A DNA stretch of 64,000 bases from Kitasatospora sp. Root107 (GCF_001424875.1 NZ_LMCT01000012.1:377861-441860), one strand, 5' to 3'; shown: positions 15,686-24,366, counted from the first letter of the stretch. A program made the numbers and translations. The notes: generated from the sequence alone by a model not told the origin.

Positions 15686-16690
15686 CTAGAAGAAGACCGA
15701 CCGCCGCTGCACCAGCAGCTTGTACAGCGTGTGCTGGATGGTCTCCCTGACCTGGTCGGTGAGGTCGAAGACCAGCATCGGGTCGTCCGCCGCCTCCGGC
15801 GGGTAGCTGTCGGTCGGGATCGGCTCGCCGAACTGGATGGTCCACTTGGTCGGCAGCGGGATCGCGCCGAGCGGTCCGAGCCAGGGGAAGGTCGGCGTGA
15901 TCGGCAGGTACGGCAGCCCGAGCGCGCGGGCCAGCGTCCGGGCGTTGCCGATCATCGGGTAGGTCTCCTCGGCGCCGACGATCGAGCACGGCACGATCGG
16001 CACCCCGGCCCGCAGCGCGGAGGCCACGAAGCCACCCCGGCCGAAGCGCTGGAGCTTGTACCGCTCGGCGAACGGCTTGCCGATGCCCTTGAAGCCCTCC
16101 GGCCAGACCCCGACCACCTCGCCGCGCTCCAGCAGCGCCGCGGCGTCCTCGCCGCAGGCCAGCGTGTGCCCGGCCTTCCGGGCCAGCTCGCCGACCACCG
16201 GCAGCACGAAGACCAGGTCGGCCGCGAGCATCCGCAGGTGCCGCCGCCGGGGATGGTGGTCGTGGATGGCGATCTGGGTCATCAGCGCGTCCAGCGGGAT
16301 GGTGCCGGAGTGGTTGGCGACGATCAGCACCCCGCCCTCGGCCGGGATGTTCTCGATCCCCCGGACCTCGACCCGGAAGTACTTCTCCGCCAGCGGGCGG
16401 AGCATCGAGAGCAGCACCTCCTCGGTGAGCTCGCGGTCGAAGCCGAACTCGTCCACCTCGTAGTCGCCGGTGATCCGCCGCCGCAGGAAGGACAGGCCGT
16501 TGGCGGCCCGGCCCTCCCAGCCCTTGCCGAGCGCCCGGGTGGCGGCCGAGCCCAGCGGCCCGGCCAGCGCGCCGCCGACCGCGTCGGCGATCCGGTCCGA
16601 CAGACCGGGCCCGGTGGGCTCCGGCTGCCAGCTCGGTGCGGACTCGATCGGGATCACCTTCGCCGGCTCGGCGTCCCGCGCAGCGGTCAT
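15686..16690 (-). CDS. PlsC-like lysophospholipid acyltransferase
   Basis: A 334-residue acyltransferase expected to transfer acyl groups to lysophospholipid or glycerol phosphate at the membrane. The catalytic block reads VANHSGTIPLDALM: the His and Asp are seven residues apart rather than the usual HX4D five. The substrate block is GVWPEGFKGIGKPF. A third block is VPIVPCSIVGAEE. The N-terminal 100 residues are a family-specific extension. It lies seven bases downstream of the epimerase gene, so the two are one operon. The actinobacterial subfamily is conserved next to this epimerase, but its exact substrate is unknown. Confidence 0.87.
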   Translation of the reverse strand: MTAARDAEPAKVIPIESAPSWQPEPTGPGLSDRIADAVGGALAGPLGSAATRALGKGWEGRAANGLSFLRRRITGDYEVDEFGFDRELTEEVLLSMLRPLAEKYFRVEVRGIENIPAEGGVLIVANHSGTIPLDALMTQIAIHDHHPRRRHLRMLAADLVFVLPVVGELARKAGHTLACGEDAAALLERGEVVGVWPEGFKGIGKPFAERYKLQRFGRGGFVASALRAGVPIVPCSIVGAEETYPMIGNARTLARALGLPYLPITPTFPWLGPLGAIPLPTKWTIQFGEPIPTDSYPPEAADDPMLVFDLTDQVRETIQHTLYKLLVQRRSVFF

Positions 16691-16697
16691 CTCGGCC

Positions 16698-17729
16698 TCA
16701 GCTCCTCGGAGAGTTCTGACGGGTCAGCAGACCCGCCAGCCGGTCGGCGGCCGCGGCCAGCCGCTCGGGCGGCAGCAGCCCACCGGACTGGGCGGCGGCG
16801 AAGTCGGCGAACGCCTCGGGGGTGGTCATGGTCGGCGTCCAGCCGAAGCCCTCGCGCAGCTCGGTGGTGTCCACCACCCGTCCGTGGCTGAGCAGTTGGA
16901 GCTGCTCGGGCGATATGTCGGCGAGGCCGGTCCGCCGGGCCAGACCGGCGGCCAGGCCGAGTGCGGGCCCGAGCAGCGGGACGGTGGGACGGCCGAGCCT
17001 GCGGGCGCACTGGGAGAGCAGCAGCACGCCGTCCCCGGCCACGTTGTAGGTGCCGGGCCTCGGCTCGGTGGCCGCCAGGTGCAGCAGCGCGACGGCGTCG
17101 TCCTCGTGCACGAACTGCAGCCGGGGATCGCGGCCGAGCACGGTGGGCAGCACCGGCAGCGCGAAGTAGTCGCAGAGCGGGGTGTCCCCGGCCGGGCCGA
17201 CGATGTTGGCGAACCGCAGCACGGTGACCGCCACGTCGGGCCGGCGCCTGGCGAAGCCGCGGACGTACCCCTCGACCTCGGTGGCGTCCTTGCCGAAGCC
17301 GCTGCGCGGCAGGGCCTTGGGCGGCATCCGCTCGCCGAACACCGCCGGGTCACGCGGGGCGGAGCCGTACACGGCAGTGGTGGACTTGACGACCAGTCGG
17401 CGCAAGCCTGGTGCCTTCTGGCAGGCCCCGAGCAGCTGCATGGTGCCGATGACGTTGGTCTCCTTGGCGGTGGCCCGGCCACCCTGTATCCCGGCACTGA
17501 CGTCCAGGTGCACCACGGTGTCCACGTCGTACTCGGCGATCACCCGGGCGACGGCGGGGCGGCGCAGGTCGACCCGGACGTACTCGACGCCGTCGGCGGT
17601 CATCCCGCCCCACGGCTCCCGGCTGTCCACGCCGACCACCCGGTCGATGCCGGGGCGGCCGGCCAGCCGGGCCGCGAACCTGGCCCCGAGGTGCCGGGCC
17701 ACGCCGGTGACGAGCACGACCTTGCCCAC
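16698..17729 (-). CDS. NAD-dependent epimerase/dehydratase (extended SDR)
   Basis: A 343-residue extended short-chain dehydrogenase. The N-terminus KVVLVTGVARHLG is a variant of the NAD-binding TGxxGxxG turn. A DTVVHLDVSAG segment and the VKSTTAVYGSAP region (Thr/Ser before Tyr) follow, and VLRFANIVGP is typical of nucleotide-sugar epimerases. The usual YxxxK is not obvious, because the expected region reads GFGKDATEVEGYV, so the activity may be altered. GTG 17729 with GAGAGGGG upstream is preferred to the longer frame starting at 17792. The operon partner is the acyltransferase gene downstream. Substrate unknown; lipid or cell-wall sugar metabolism is a guess. Confidence 0.85.
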   Translation of the reverse strand: MGKVVLVTGVARHLGARFAARLAGRPGIDRVVGVDSREPWGGMTADGVEYVRVDLRRPAVARVIAEYDVDTVVHLDVSAGIQGGRATAKETNVIGTMQLLGACQKAPGLRRLVVKSTTAVYGSAPRDPAVFGERMPPKALPRSGFGKDATEVEGYVRGFARRRPDVAVTVLRFANIVGPAGDTPLCDYFALPVLPTVLGRDPRLQFVHEDDAVALLHLAATEPRPGTYNVAGDGVLLLSQCARRLGRPTVPLLGPALGLAAGLARRTGLADISPEQLQLLSHGRVVDTTELREGFGWTPTMTTPEAFADFAAAQSGGLLPPERLAAAADRLAGLLTRQNSPRS

Positions 17730-17794
17730 TGCGCCGCACCCCTCTCGAAAGCCCTGCACGCACCGTATCGCGCCGGGCCTGGATGCGGGCAAAC

Positions 17795-17834
17795 GACAGC
17801 GCCCGCCCCGGCCTGAACCGGAACGGGCGCTGTC
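17795..17834. terminator. Terminator after the bS22 gene
   Basis: GACAGCGCCCG (17795-17805) pairs with CGGGCGCTGTC (17824-17834), with an inner CCGG/CCGG stem. It lies just downstream of the 32-residue gene on the minus strand. Confidence 0.75.
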
Positions 17835-17869
17835 TGCACACCTGGCGCGCAGGGCGCGGCCGTGGGTGC

Positions 17870-17968
17870 CTACTTCTTGTTACGACGCTGAACGCGAGTG
17901 CGCTTCAGAAGCTTGCGGTGCTTCTTCTTGGCCATACGCTTGCGACGCTTCTTGATGACAGAGCCCAC
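17870..17968 (-). CDS. 30S ribosomal protein bS22 (AURKAIP1/COX24-type, 32 residues)
   Basis: Translation from GTG 17968 gives a 32-residue, almost wholly basic peptide ([20 protein letters not shown] at the N-terminus, ending RVQRRNKK) and a TAG stop. This is the small actinobacterial ribosomal protein found near the decoding centre of mycobacterial 30S subunits. It is known to be encoded beside the BdtA-type regulator in streptomycetes. GAGGG lies upstream of the GTG, and a terminator follows. It is too short for most ORF callers. Confidence 0.93.
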   Translation of the reverse strand: MGSVIKKRRKRMAKKKHRKLLKRTRVQRRNKK

Positions 17969-18090
17969 GGAACTACCCTCGCTCACTGAGACTCACGTCC
18001 GTGAGAGACGGAGTCCATACGACTGACGGAGGGCCTAGCCTACCCGTCGCTGCGGTTAAGCCGTAATCGTGCTCCGAAGAGGCCCCAGCC

Positions 18091-18300
18091 CTACGCGCTC
18101 TCAAGGCGCACGTAGGACTCCCTGAGGTACTCGTGGACGGCCTGTTCGGGGACTCGGAAGGAGCGGCCGACCCTGATCGCGGGCAGCTCTCCACTGTGTA
18201 CCAGGCGGTACACCGTCATCTTGGACACCCGCATGACCGAGGCAACCTCTGCCACGGTCAGGAAGACGACCTCCTGCAATGGGCGTTCGCCGGAACTCAT
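18091..18300 (-). CDS. bdtA: MerR/excisionase-type DNA-binding protein, BdtA-like
   Basis: A 69-residue single-domain winged-HTH protein: FLTVAEVASVMRVSKMTVYR (helix-turn-helix) followed by LVHSGELPAIRVGRSFRVPE (wing), with a short C-terminal helix. The sequence matches, as I recall it, S. coelicolor SCO3328 (BdtA), a small regulator affecting aerial development. ATG 18300 with GGTGAGGG upstream is chosen over a start at 18330. It is 122 bases upstream of the bS22 gene on the same strand. The family also resembles BldC, but the sequence is not BldC. Confidence 0.83.
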   Translation of the reverse strand: MSSGERPLQEVVFLTVAEVASVMRVSKMTVYRLVHSGELPAIRVGRSFRVPEQAVHEYLRESYVRLESA

Positions 18301-18417
18301 GACCCTCACCCGACCCTTACCCGTGTGCAAGGCACCGACTTCCCCTTCGGTGACTCCACCGGCACACGTGTATCCCCAGAGTAGTTAAGGGTGGTACCAG
18401 TGGGAAGAGGGAGAAGC

Positions 18418-19245
18418 TCAGTCCTTGTACGGTGCGAGATCCGCCCGTTGCAGTACGTAGTCGCTCAGCGCTCTGTAGCAGTCCGGGTGCGCACCGTCGT
18501 CCACCGGGACGGCCACCTTCACGGTGCCCTCGGCCTCGGCGACGAACGGCGCCACGTCGTTGGAGTCGGCCAGGCCACCGGCCGGGACGCCCAGCCGACC
18601 CGCCCCGCAGAGCCAGCCGTGGTCGCCCAGCACCAGGTCGGGCAGTGGTTGCCCGGCCTCGGTGAGCGCGGCCAGCGCCAGCCGGACGGGCTGCGGCGAG
18701 TGGGTGTGCAGCAGCTCGCCCGCGGCGTCGGCGGAGCGGACCACCAGGACCGGGCCGACGGCGTCCAGCACGCAGCTCCGCTGCCCGGCCGGGGTGGGCT
18801 CGCGGAACCGGGTGCCGCGCGCGGGCGTACGCAGGGCGCAGCCCGAGCGCTCCAGGGCCCGGGCCAGTGCGCCGTGGAAGCCCGCCAGCTTGTTGGGGTG
18901 CCCCGTGCCGGCCAGCACGGTGCCCCGGCGGCGGGCGGTGGCCGCCAGCAGCCCGGCGAGGCGCTCCAGGGCGTCCACGGTGCGCTCGGGGTCGATGGTG
19001 TCGGGGCCCTGGGCGTAGCTGAAGTCGGGGTGTACGCCGACCCGTTCGGCCATCAGGTCGAGCACCGCGCCGGGGCCCCAGCGGCGCTCCGGGTCCAGGC
19101 CCATCAGGGCCGCCGGGTCGGCCTGGCCGAACAGGCGGTAGTGCCGCAGGTTGTTCTGCCGGAGCGTCGGGACGGCCGGTCCTGCCAGCCGGTGCCTGAG
19201 CAGGTGCGCGATCAGTTCGGCCCGGGTGAGCCCGGCCCGGCTCAC
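18418..19245 (-). CDS. Phosphatase-like protein of the AcuC neighbourhood
   Basis: A 275-residue protein of a conserved actinobacterial family usually annotated only as phosphatase. Visible blocks are NNLRHYRLFG near the N-terminus, DTIDPERTVDALERLAGLL, VLAGTGHPNKLAGFH (a glycine-rich loop), LLHTHSPQPV and DLVLGDHGWLCGAG, with several histidines that could bind metal. I recognise no standard catalytic signature and cannot name the substrate. The start is GTG 19245, overlapping the acuC stop (GTGA), so it is co-translated with the deacetylase. Confidence 0.7.
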   Translation of the reverse strand: MSRAGLTRAELIAHLLRHRLAGPAVPTLRQNNLRHYRLFGQADPAALMGLDPERRWGPGAVLDLMAERVGVHPDFSYAQGPDTIDPERTVDALERLAGLLAATARRRGTVLAGTGHPNKLAGFHGALARALERSGCALRTPARGTRFREPTPAGQRSCVLDAVGPVLVVRSADAAGELLHTHSPQPVRLALAALTEAGQPLPDLVLGDHGWLCGAGRLGVPAGGLADSNDVAPFVAEAEGTVKVAVPVDDGAHPDCYRALSDYVLQRADLAPYKD

Positions 19246-20435
19246 GGCAGCAGTCCGTGGTGCGGGAGGACGGCGCGGCGGGCGGCCAGGATCGCCTGGT
19301 CAAGCCGGTCGCCGGGGTCGTAACCGTGGTCGTGGAAGTCCCGCCAGTACGGCTTGGCACCGTCGGTCATCCGGGCCGGGCCTGGCCGGCCGGTCAGCCG
19401 CTCGGCCTCGGCCCGCCACTCGGCGGGGAGCTCGGTGGCCGGGTCGATCGGGTGCCCGGCGGCGATGGCCACCAGGTGGGTCCAGGCGGCCGGGACCACG
19501 TCCACCACCGCGTACCCGCCGCCGCCGAGCGCCAGCCAGCGGCCGTCCGCGTAGTGGTGGGCCAACTCGTGGATCGCCTCGGCGACCAGCCGCTGGGCGT
19601 CCAGACTGACCGCCAGGTGGGCCAACGGGTCGGCCAGGTGGGTGTCGGCGCCGTGCTGACTGACGATCACCTGCGGGCGGAACGCGGAGAGCAGCTCGGG
19701 CACCAGGGCGTGGAAGGCACGCAGCCAGCCCGCGTCGCCCGTGCCGGCGGGCAGCGGCAGGTTGGCGGCGGTGCCCGGCGCGTCCGGGCCGCCGGTCTCG
19801 GTGGCCCAGCCGGTCTCGTTGGGGAACAGGGTGGCCGGGCTCTCGTGCAGCGAGACGGTGAGCACCCGGGGATCGTTCCAGAACGCCGCCTGCACGCCGT
19901 CCCCGTGGTGCACGTCCACGTCCACGTACGCGACCCGCTCGGCGCCGAGCTCCAGCAGCCGGGCGATCGCCAGCGCGGGGTCGTTGTAGACGCAGAAGCC
20001 CGCCGCCCGGTCCGGCATCGCGTGGTGCAGCCCGCCGGCGAAGTTGACGGCGTGTCGGACCTCCCCGCCGCGCCAGACCGCCTCCGCCCCGGCCACCGAC
20101 TGACCGGCGATCAGTGCGGAGGCGGTGTGCTGGGCGGCGAACGCCCAGGTGTCGGCGGTGCCCAGGCCGTGCGCCAGGTCGCTGCGCTCCGGGTCGGCGG
20201 CGATCCGGCGGACCGCGTCCAGGTACCCGGCGGTGTGCACCAGCCGCAGCGTCGACTCCCCGGCCGGCGGCGCAGACCGGACGGTCACCCCCGGTGCGGT
20301 GGTCAGGCCGAACGCCTCCACCAGCCGCATGGTCAGCGCCAGCCTGGTCGGGTCCATCGGATGCCCCGCCCCGAAGTCGTACGAGGTGACGGCCTCGTCC
20401 CAGTACAGGTGCAGGCCGCTGCAGTTCTCGGGCAT
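19242..20435 (-). CDS. acuC: AcuC / class I histone-deacetylase-fold deacetylase
   Basis: A 397-residue zinc-dependent lysine deacetylase. The hallmark sequences are LHHAMPDRAAGFCVYNDPAL (catalytic His and the following Asp region), VDVDVHHGDGVQAAFW (metal-binding Asp-His), VSQHGADTHLADPLAHL and LALGGGGYAV. AcuC deacetylates and so activates acetyl-CoA synthetase in Bacillus; in actinobacteria the target is assumed to be similar. Its stop overlaps the start of the downstream phosphatase-like gene, and the MFS permease gene lies upstream with a 10-base gap, so the three form one operon. Confidence 0.92.
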   Translation of the reverse strand: MPENCSGLHLYWDEAVTSYDFGAGHPMDPTRLALTMRLVEAFGLTTAPGVTVRSAPPAGESTLRLVHTAGYLDAVRRIAADPERSDLAHGLGTADTWAFAAQHTASALIAGQSVAGAEAVWRGGEVRHAVNFAGGLHHAMPDRAAGFCVYNDPALAIARLLELGAERVAYVDVDVHHGDGVQAAFWNDPRVLTVSLHESPATLFPNETGWATETGGPDAPGTAANLPLPAGTGDAGWLRAFHALVPELLSAFRPQVIVSQHGADTHLADPLAHLAVSLDAQRLVAEAIHELAHHYADGRWLALGGGGYAVVDVVPAAWTHLVAIAAGHPIDPATELPAEWRAEAERLTGRPGPARMTDGAKPYWRDFHDHGYDPGDRLDQAILAARRAVLPHHGLLP

Positions 20436-20445
20436 GGGTCACACG

Positions 20446-21624
20446 TTATCGGGCGGCGGGCTCCGCCCCGAAGTGGCGGGCCAACGGGAGGATCGCCAGG
20501 ATCAGCACCATCGGGGCCAGCAGCGCCAGCCGGAACGAGCTCGCCTCGGCGAGTGCGCCGACCAGCGGCGAGCCGAGCAGGAAACCGACGTAGTTGAACA
20601 GGTTGAGCCGGGCCACCGCCGCGTCCGACGCCTCCGGGTAGAGCCGGCCGCCGGCGGCGAAGACCTGCGGGATGATCGCGCAGATGCCGAAGCCCAGCAC
20701 GGTGAACGCGGCCACCCCGGCCCACTCGCCCGGCGCGGCGGCGGCCAGCGCGAAGCCGAGCGCGGCCAGCTGCGCACCGCTGCGCACCACCCGGACCGCG
20801 CCCCAACGCTCCACCGCCCGGTCGCCGACCACCCGGCCGAGCAGCATCGCCACCATGTAGCCGAGGTAGGAGAGCTTGGCCAGGTCCTCCGGGCTGCCCA
20901 GCACGTCGGTCAGGTACTTGACGCTGTAGTTGGAGACCGAGGCGTCGGCGATGTACGCGAAGGCCATCGCCGCGCACAGCGGCAGCAGCGGACGCCAGGG
21001 AATCCGGACGGCTGCGGCGGCGGCCGCCTCCCGTACGGCGTCGCCGAGTTCGGCCGGTCCTGGGAAGCGGGTGCCGGCCACCAGCGCGAGTGGGATCAGC
21101 AGAGCGGCCGCGCCGCCGAACAGCACCGGCAGGCCGAGGTCGTAGTGCGAGCCGAGCCCGGCGAGCGCGGCGCCGAGGATGCCGCCGAGGCTGAAGGCGG
21201 CGTGGAAGCCGAGCATGATGCTCCGGCCGTACCGGCGCTGGAGGCCGACCCCGAGCATGTTCATACTCGCGTCGAGCGCACCGACCAGCAGGCCGAACAG
21301 GCCCAGGGCGATGGCGAGTTCCCACAGTTCGCCGCCCAGCCCGACCAGCGCCAGGCTGACGCACACGGCGGGCTGCACCACCCGCAGCACCACCTTGGCC
21401 CCGACCCGCCCGGCCACCGACTCGGAGGCGACCGAACCGACGCCCGCCAGGATCGGCACCGCCGCCAGGAAGACCGGCAGCAGCCCGTCGCTCAGCCCGT
21501 ACCGGCGCTGGATCTCGGGTATGCAGGTCACCAGCAGCGCGAAGGTGACGCCCTGGAGCACGAAGCTCACCGCCACCGCCGCCCGCGACCGGCGCAACCG
21601 CGCGTCCACCTGCTGCTCGGGCAT
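20446..21624 (-). CDS. MFS transporter
   Basis: A 392-residue, strongly hydrophobic protein with about twelve transmembrane segments. A typical MFS loop after TM2 reads GRVGAKVVLRVVQ, and LGRVVGDRAVERWG lies in the second half, the symmetrical position. The N-terminus carries a short basic cytoplasmic head. There are no periplasmic domains. The substrate cannot be told; the subfamily resembles small sugar or drug permeases of the YbjJ type. It is first in the operon with acuC, and its upstream region is the left border of the tail-gene island. Confidence 0.88.
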   Translation of the reverse strand: MPEQQVDARLRRSRAAVAVSFVLQGVTFALLVTCIPEIQRRYGLSDGLLPVFLAAVPILAGVGSVASESVAGRVGAKVVLRVVQPAVCVSLALVGLGGELWELAIALGLFGLLVGALDASMNMLGVGLQRRYGRSIMLGFHAAFSLGGILGAALAGLGSHYDLGLPVLFGGAAALLIPLALVAGTRFPGPAELGDAVREAAAAAAVRIPWRPLLPLCAAMAFAYIADASVSNYSVKYLTDVLGSPEDLAKLSYLGYMVAMLLGRVVGDRAVERWGAVRVVRSGAQLAALGFALAAAAPGEWAGVAAFTVLGFGICAIIPQVFAAGGRLYPEASDAAVARLNLFNYVGFLLGSPLVGALAEASSFRLALLAPMVLILAILPLARHFGAEPAAR

Positions 21625-21730
21625 GGCTCGGCCTCGCTCACTGTCGGCGCTACCGGCCGGTACGGAGATGTTGAGCCGTGAGCGTAGGCGTTCGATCGTG
21701 TTTGCGGGAGGGGGCGGACCGAATCGTTGC

Positions 21731-21760
21731 CGGGGACCGGCCCGGGCGGACCGGTCCCCG
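21731..21760. terminator. Terminator at the end of the tail/lysis operon
   Basis: CGGGGACCGG (21731-21740) pairs perfectly with CCGGTCCCCG (21751-21760), just after the endolysin stop on the minus strand. Confidence 0.75.
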
Positions 21761-21772
21761 GCTGACCCCGGT

Positions 21773-23665
21773 TCAGGTCACCGGGCTGTTCCAACTCGCG
21801 GCCCAGGTGGCGGGGCCGACCACACCGTCACTGCCGAGTCCCTTCTCGGCCTGGAAGCGCCGGGCCACCTCGGCCGAGGCCGGGCCGAACCAGCCGTCCA
21901 CGTCGATCGGCCAGCCGCGTTCGCGCATCCGCTGCTGCCAGCGGCGGACGTTCTCGCCGTGCAGCATCGGGGACTGGAGCCTGAGGTACTCGCCGGGCCA
22001 AGCGGGGCCGGTGGGCTGCTGGGGGGCGGGCGGCGGTACGGCGGGCTGCCCGCCGGGGCGGGGCGCACCGGCCTGGACCCAGCGGTAGAGCGGGCCGCCC
22101 GGGCAGCTGGTGGCGTAGCCGTCCCGGTGGCCCTTGATCTCCGGGCCCGCGCCGCCGTCACGCTGGAGCCACTCGACCGCGTCCCGCAGGCCGTTCAGCA
22201 TCGCCTCGGTGGGCTCGGTCAGCCCGGAGTCGCCGACCATCGCGCAGACCGCGTAGTGGTCCCGGTTGAGCGAGGCCCCGCCGTTGGCGCCGGTCTGGTG
22301 GTGGGCACCCCGCCCCTCGAAGACGTGGCCGTGCGGGCAGACCACCGCCGTGTTCCCGGTGTAGTAGACCGTCCCGTTCCGGCGGGCCAGCCACGTACTG
22401 TTGGGGGTCGTCGGGCACCAGACCGGACCATCGTGGCTGACCCTGCTGATGGCGAACCGATGCCCGCGATTGTGTGCCGCAACGGGGAAGAACCGTGTCG
22501 CCCGCTCGGACCGGCTGAAGTGCAGAGACCATCGCTCCTGGCCCCGGTAGTGCGCCGGATGGATGCCGGCAGGCCAGCCGAGCAGTGCACAGGCGATTTG
22601 CAGAGCTTCCAGCCTGCCCCGCACCTTCTGGGTGACCGTTCCGCCCCGTCCCCCGACCAAGCCGTCCGCAAGGACGGACACCTCCACGAAGAGCTCCAGC
22701 TGCTCCCGGGTCAACTGGGTGACGAAGTCGGCGCGGACGACCTTGTCCGGAGCCGTTGCCACCTCCAACAGCGACCGGCCCGCGACGTGGTTCAGCCGGA
22801 ATTCGGTCTTGTGGCCGTTCTCGTACATCCGCCAGCGCGGCAGCGTGTCACCACGCCGGTCCAGCTGGGTCACCGGAGCACCGTAGAGCTTCCGTAGCGT
22901 CTGCTCGATCCTTGCGACCAGCCGAGGGTTCGCAACATGGGACTGATAGATCGTCACGCCGGTGGTCAGCTTGCCGCGGCTCCTCGCAATGTTGCCCTCC
23001 GTCCAGAACCAAGCGACCAGTTCGACGAACTCATCGCTGTGGACCGCCTCGACAGGAAGGTTGGCAACCGGTGCGGCGACCGTGATCCGGTGCTTGTCCG
23101 TCAGGGTCCCGGAGGTAGCGAACACCCGCTCGTACCCGCGCACCTTCCTCGGCGAACGACCTCCGATGTCGGCCCAGGTCCCGTCCGGGTTCTTCACCCT
23201 GGTGGTCCCGGTCCGGCGGTAGTAGTACTCCACCGGCCACCTGTGCTCGGGTGTGGTCAACGAGGAGTGCGAACGCCCCTCCATCGAGATGAGTTCGCGA
23301 GGCTTGGCGGGAAAGACGTGGATGCCCTGTGCGGGTTGCCACTCGGCCTCCCCTGTGGCGTGGTTCAGCGTGAGCAGAACGTCTCCGGCGTTGAGCTCCT
23401 GGTAGCTCTTCCAGCCGGACGGAGTGAGCGCCTGGGTCTGGTCATCGACGCAGTACGCGATGTCGATCCAGCCCTCGTTCCGGTCGGCCAGGTGAGCGGC
23501 CTGGATGGCGCGGACCCGGCCGGCGCAGCGGTCGTGGTGCTGGGTGAGGTCGGACGGGACGGCGGTGCCCTCGTAGTGGATCTTGACGCCTCGGGTGCCG
23601 TCGACGTATCGCCAGTCACCCCTGGGCGGGGCGGCGCCCCACTGGGCGCGCGGGACGAACTGCAT
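21773..23665 (-). CDS. Endolysin: amidase (PGRP type) with intein and peptidoglycan-binding domain
   Basis: A 630-residue precursor. Residues 1-71 and 439-630 join into a 263-residue lysin. The amidase part has KIHYEG (zinc His30), DIAY (Tyr71, equivalent to the catalytic Tyr of T7 lysozyme), then TAVVCPHGHVFEGRG and GHRDGYATSCPG with the remaining zinc ligands. After a Pro-rich linker the C-terminus is a PG_binding_1 domain (QQRMRERGWPIDVDGWFGPA, GVVGPATW). Residues 72-438 are an intein (separate entry). It cuts the amide bond between muramic acid and peptide and closes the island's lysis cassette after the holin gene, presumably to release tail particles. Confidence 0.93.
   Translation of the reverse strand: MQFVPRAQWGAAPPRGDWRYVDGTRGVKIHYEGTAVPSDLTQHHDRCAGRVRAIQAAHLADRNEGWIDIAYCVDDQTQALTPSGWKSYQELNAGDVLLTLNHATGEAEWQPAQGIHVFPAKPRELISMEGRSHSSLTTPEHRWPVEYYYRRTGTTRVKNPDGTWADIGGRSPRKVRGYERVFATSGTLTDKHRITVAAPVANLPVEAVHSDEFVELVAWFWTEGNIARSRGKLTTGVTIYQSHVANPRLVARIEQTLRKLYGAPVTQLDRRGDTLPRWRMYENGHKTEFRLNHVAGRSLLEVATAPDKVVRADFVTQLTREQLELFVEVSVLADGLVGGRGGTVTQKVRGRLEALQIACALLGWPAGIHPAHYRGQERWSLHFSRSERATRFFPVAAHNRGHRFAISRVSHDGPVWCPTTPNSTWLARRNGTVYYTGNTAVVCPHGHVFEGRGAHHQTGANGGASLNRDHYAVCAMVGDSGLTEPTEAMLNGLRDAVEWLQRDGGAGPEIKGHRDGYATSCPGGPLYRWVQAGAPRPGGQPAVPPPAPQQPTGPAWPGEYLRLQSPMLHGENVRRWQQRMRERGWPIDVDGWFGPASAEVARRFQAEKGLGSDGVVGPATWAASWNSPVT
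22352..23452 (-). other. Intein (367 residues) inside the endolysin
   Basis: Starts with Cys72 (CVDDQTQALTPSGWKSYQEL, block A), followed by block B TTPEH (138-141). A degenerate LAGLIDADG endonuclease follows, with ELVAWFWTEGN near 215-224 and VLADGLVGG further on. It ends NGTVYYTGN with Asn438, before +1 Thr439. The penultimate residue is Gly instead of the usual His. The flanking exteins join to a continuous amidase sequence (DIAY-TAVVCPHG), so it sits directly after the catalytic tyrosine. The coding sequence is visibly less GC-rich than its surroundings, as expected of a mobile element. Confidence 0.9.
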
Positions 23666-23701
23666 GAATGCCTCCTGAATTCGATGGATGGGTAAGGGAG
23701 T

Positions 23702-24043
23702 TCACGCCTCCGCGTCGGGGGAGATCCGGAGCGTGCGGCGGTCCACACGGTCGATCGCGTCGCGCATCGAGGAGCCGCTGTTCGGGCGGAGTTCGTGCTC
23801 GACAGCGGTGAGCCGGCGCTCGATGCCGTCCAGCCGGGTCATCACCCCCTCCCTTCCGGGGACACCGGGGCGGGATTCGGTGCCCTGCCAGTCCTCACTG
23901 AACTCCTCTACCCGGTGGGCGATCTGACGGACCACCCGGCCGAGCCGCCAGAGCATGCCGGTCGCCGCGGTGACGGCGGTGAGTGCGCCACACCAGACCA
24001 CGACGGTCTCGAGGGTGGCCGTCCCCAGGACGCCAGCGGTCAC
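23702..24043 (-). CDS. Small phage-type membrane protein (DUF2746-like)
   Basis: A 113-residue protein with one N-terminal transmembrane segment (VVVWCGALTAVTAATGMLW) and a helical, probably coiled-coil tail (MTRLDGIERRLTAVEHEL, MRDAIDRVDRRTL). This architecture is that of small actinophage proteins found beside holins; naming it DUF2746-like is from memory. The start is GTG 24043, overlapping the holin-like gene stop (GTGA), so it is translationally coupled. It lies between holin and endolysin genes and is probably a lysis accessory or second holin component. Confidence 0.65.
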   Translation of the reverse strand: MTAGVLGTATLETVVVWCGALTAVTAATGMLWRLGRVVRQIAHRVEEFSEDWQGTESRPGVPGREGVMTRLDGIERRLTAVEHELRPNSGSSMRDAIDRVDRRTLRISPDAEA

Positions 24044-24276
24044 CGCTCGCCCGACGGCGCGTCGGCGGTCTCCCGGCGCAGCCAGGACGGCAGGAACTGC
24101 TCGACGCCGGGCAGCGCCATCAGCCGGGTGACGGTGGTGGAGACGGTGACGGCCAGCGCGAGGCCGGGCAGGGTGGCGGGCAGGCTGCCGCTGTCCACCA
24201 GCAGGGGGACGGCGGCGAGCAGGCCGAGCAGGGTCTGCACCGTGGTGCGCAGGGTACGGCGGGTGGAGTCGGACAT
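24040..24276 (-). CDS. Putative holin
   Basis: A 78-residue protein with a basic N-terminus (MSDSTRRTLR), two predicted transmembrane segments (TTVQTLLGLLAAVPLLV and LPGLALAVTVSTTVTRLMAL) and a charged C-terminus (RRETADAPSGER). Size, topology and position immediately before a small membrane protein and the endolysin are those of a phage holin, which forms membrane lesions that let the lysin reach the wall. GGAG lies upstream of ATG 24276. A strong hairpin separates it from the tail genes. Confidence 0.75.
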   Translation of the reverse strand: MSDSTRRTLRTTVQTLLGLLAAVPLLVDSGSLPATLPGLALAVTVSTTVTRLMALPGVEQFLPSWLRRETADAPSGER

Positions 24277-24303
24277 GGGTGCTCCTTGCGGAAGGGAAAC
24301 GAA

Positions 24304-24346
24304 CTGAAGCCCTGCTCCTGGCCGTTGGGCCGGAGCAGGGCTTCAG
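24304..24346 (-). terminator. Hairpin between tail genes and lysis cassette
   Basis: CTGAAGCCCTGCTCC pairs with GGAGCAGGGCTTCAG (15 bp), extended by GGCC/GGCC around a GTTG loop. Located between the appendage gene and the holin gene, it can act as an intra-operon attenuator limiting lysis expression. Confidence 0.8.
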
Positions 24347-24366
24347 TGGGACGGACGGCGCGAGGG

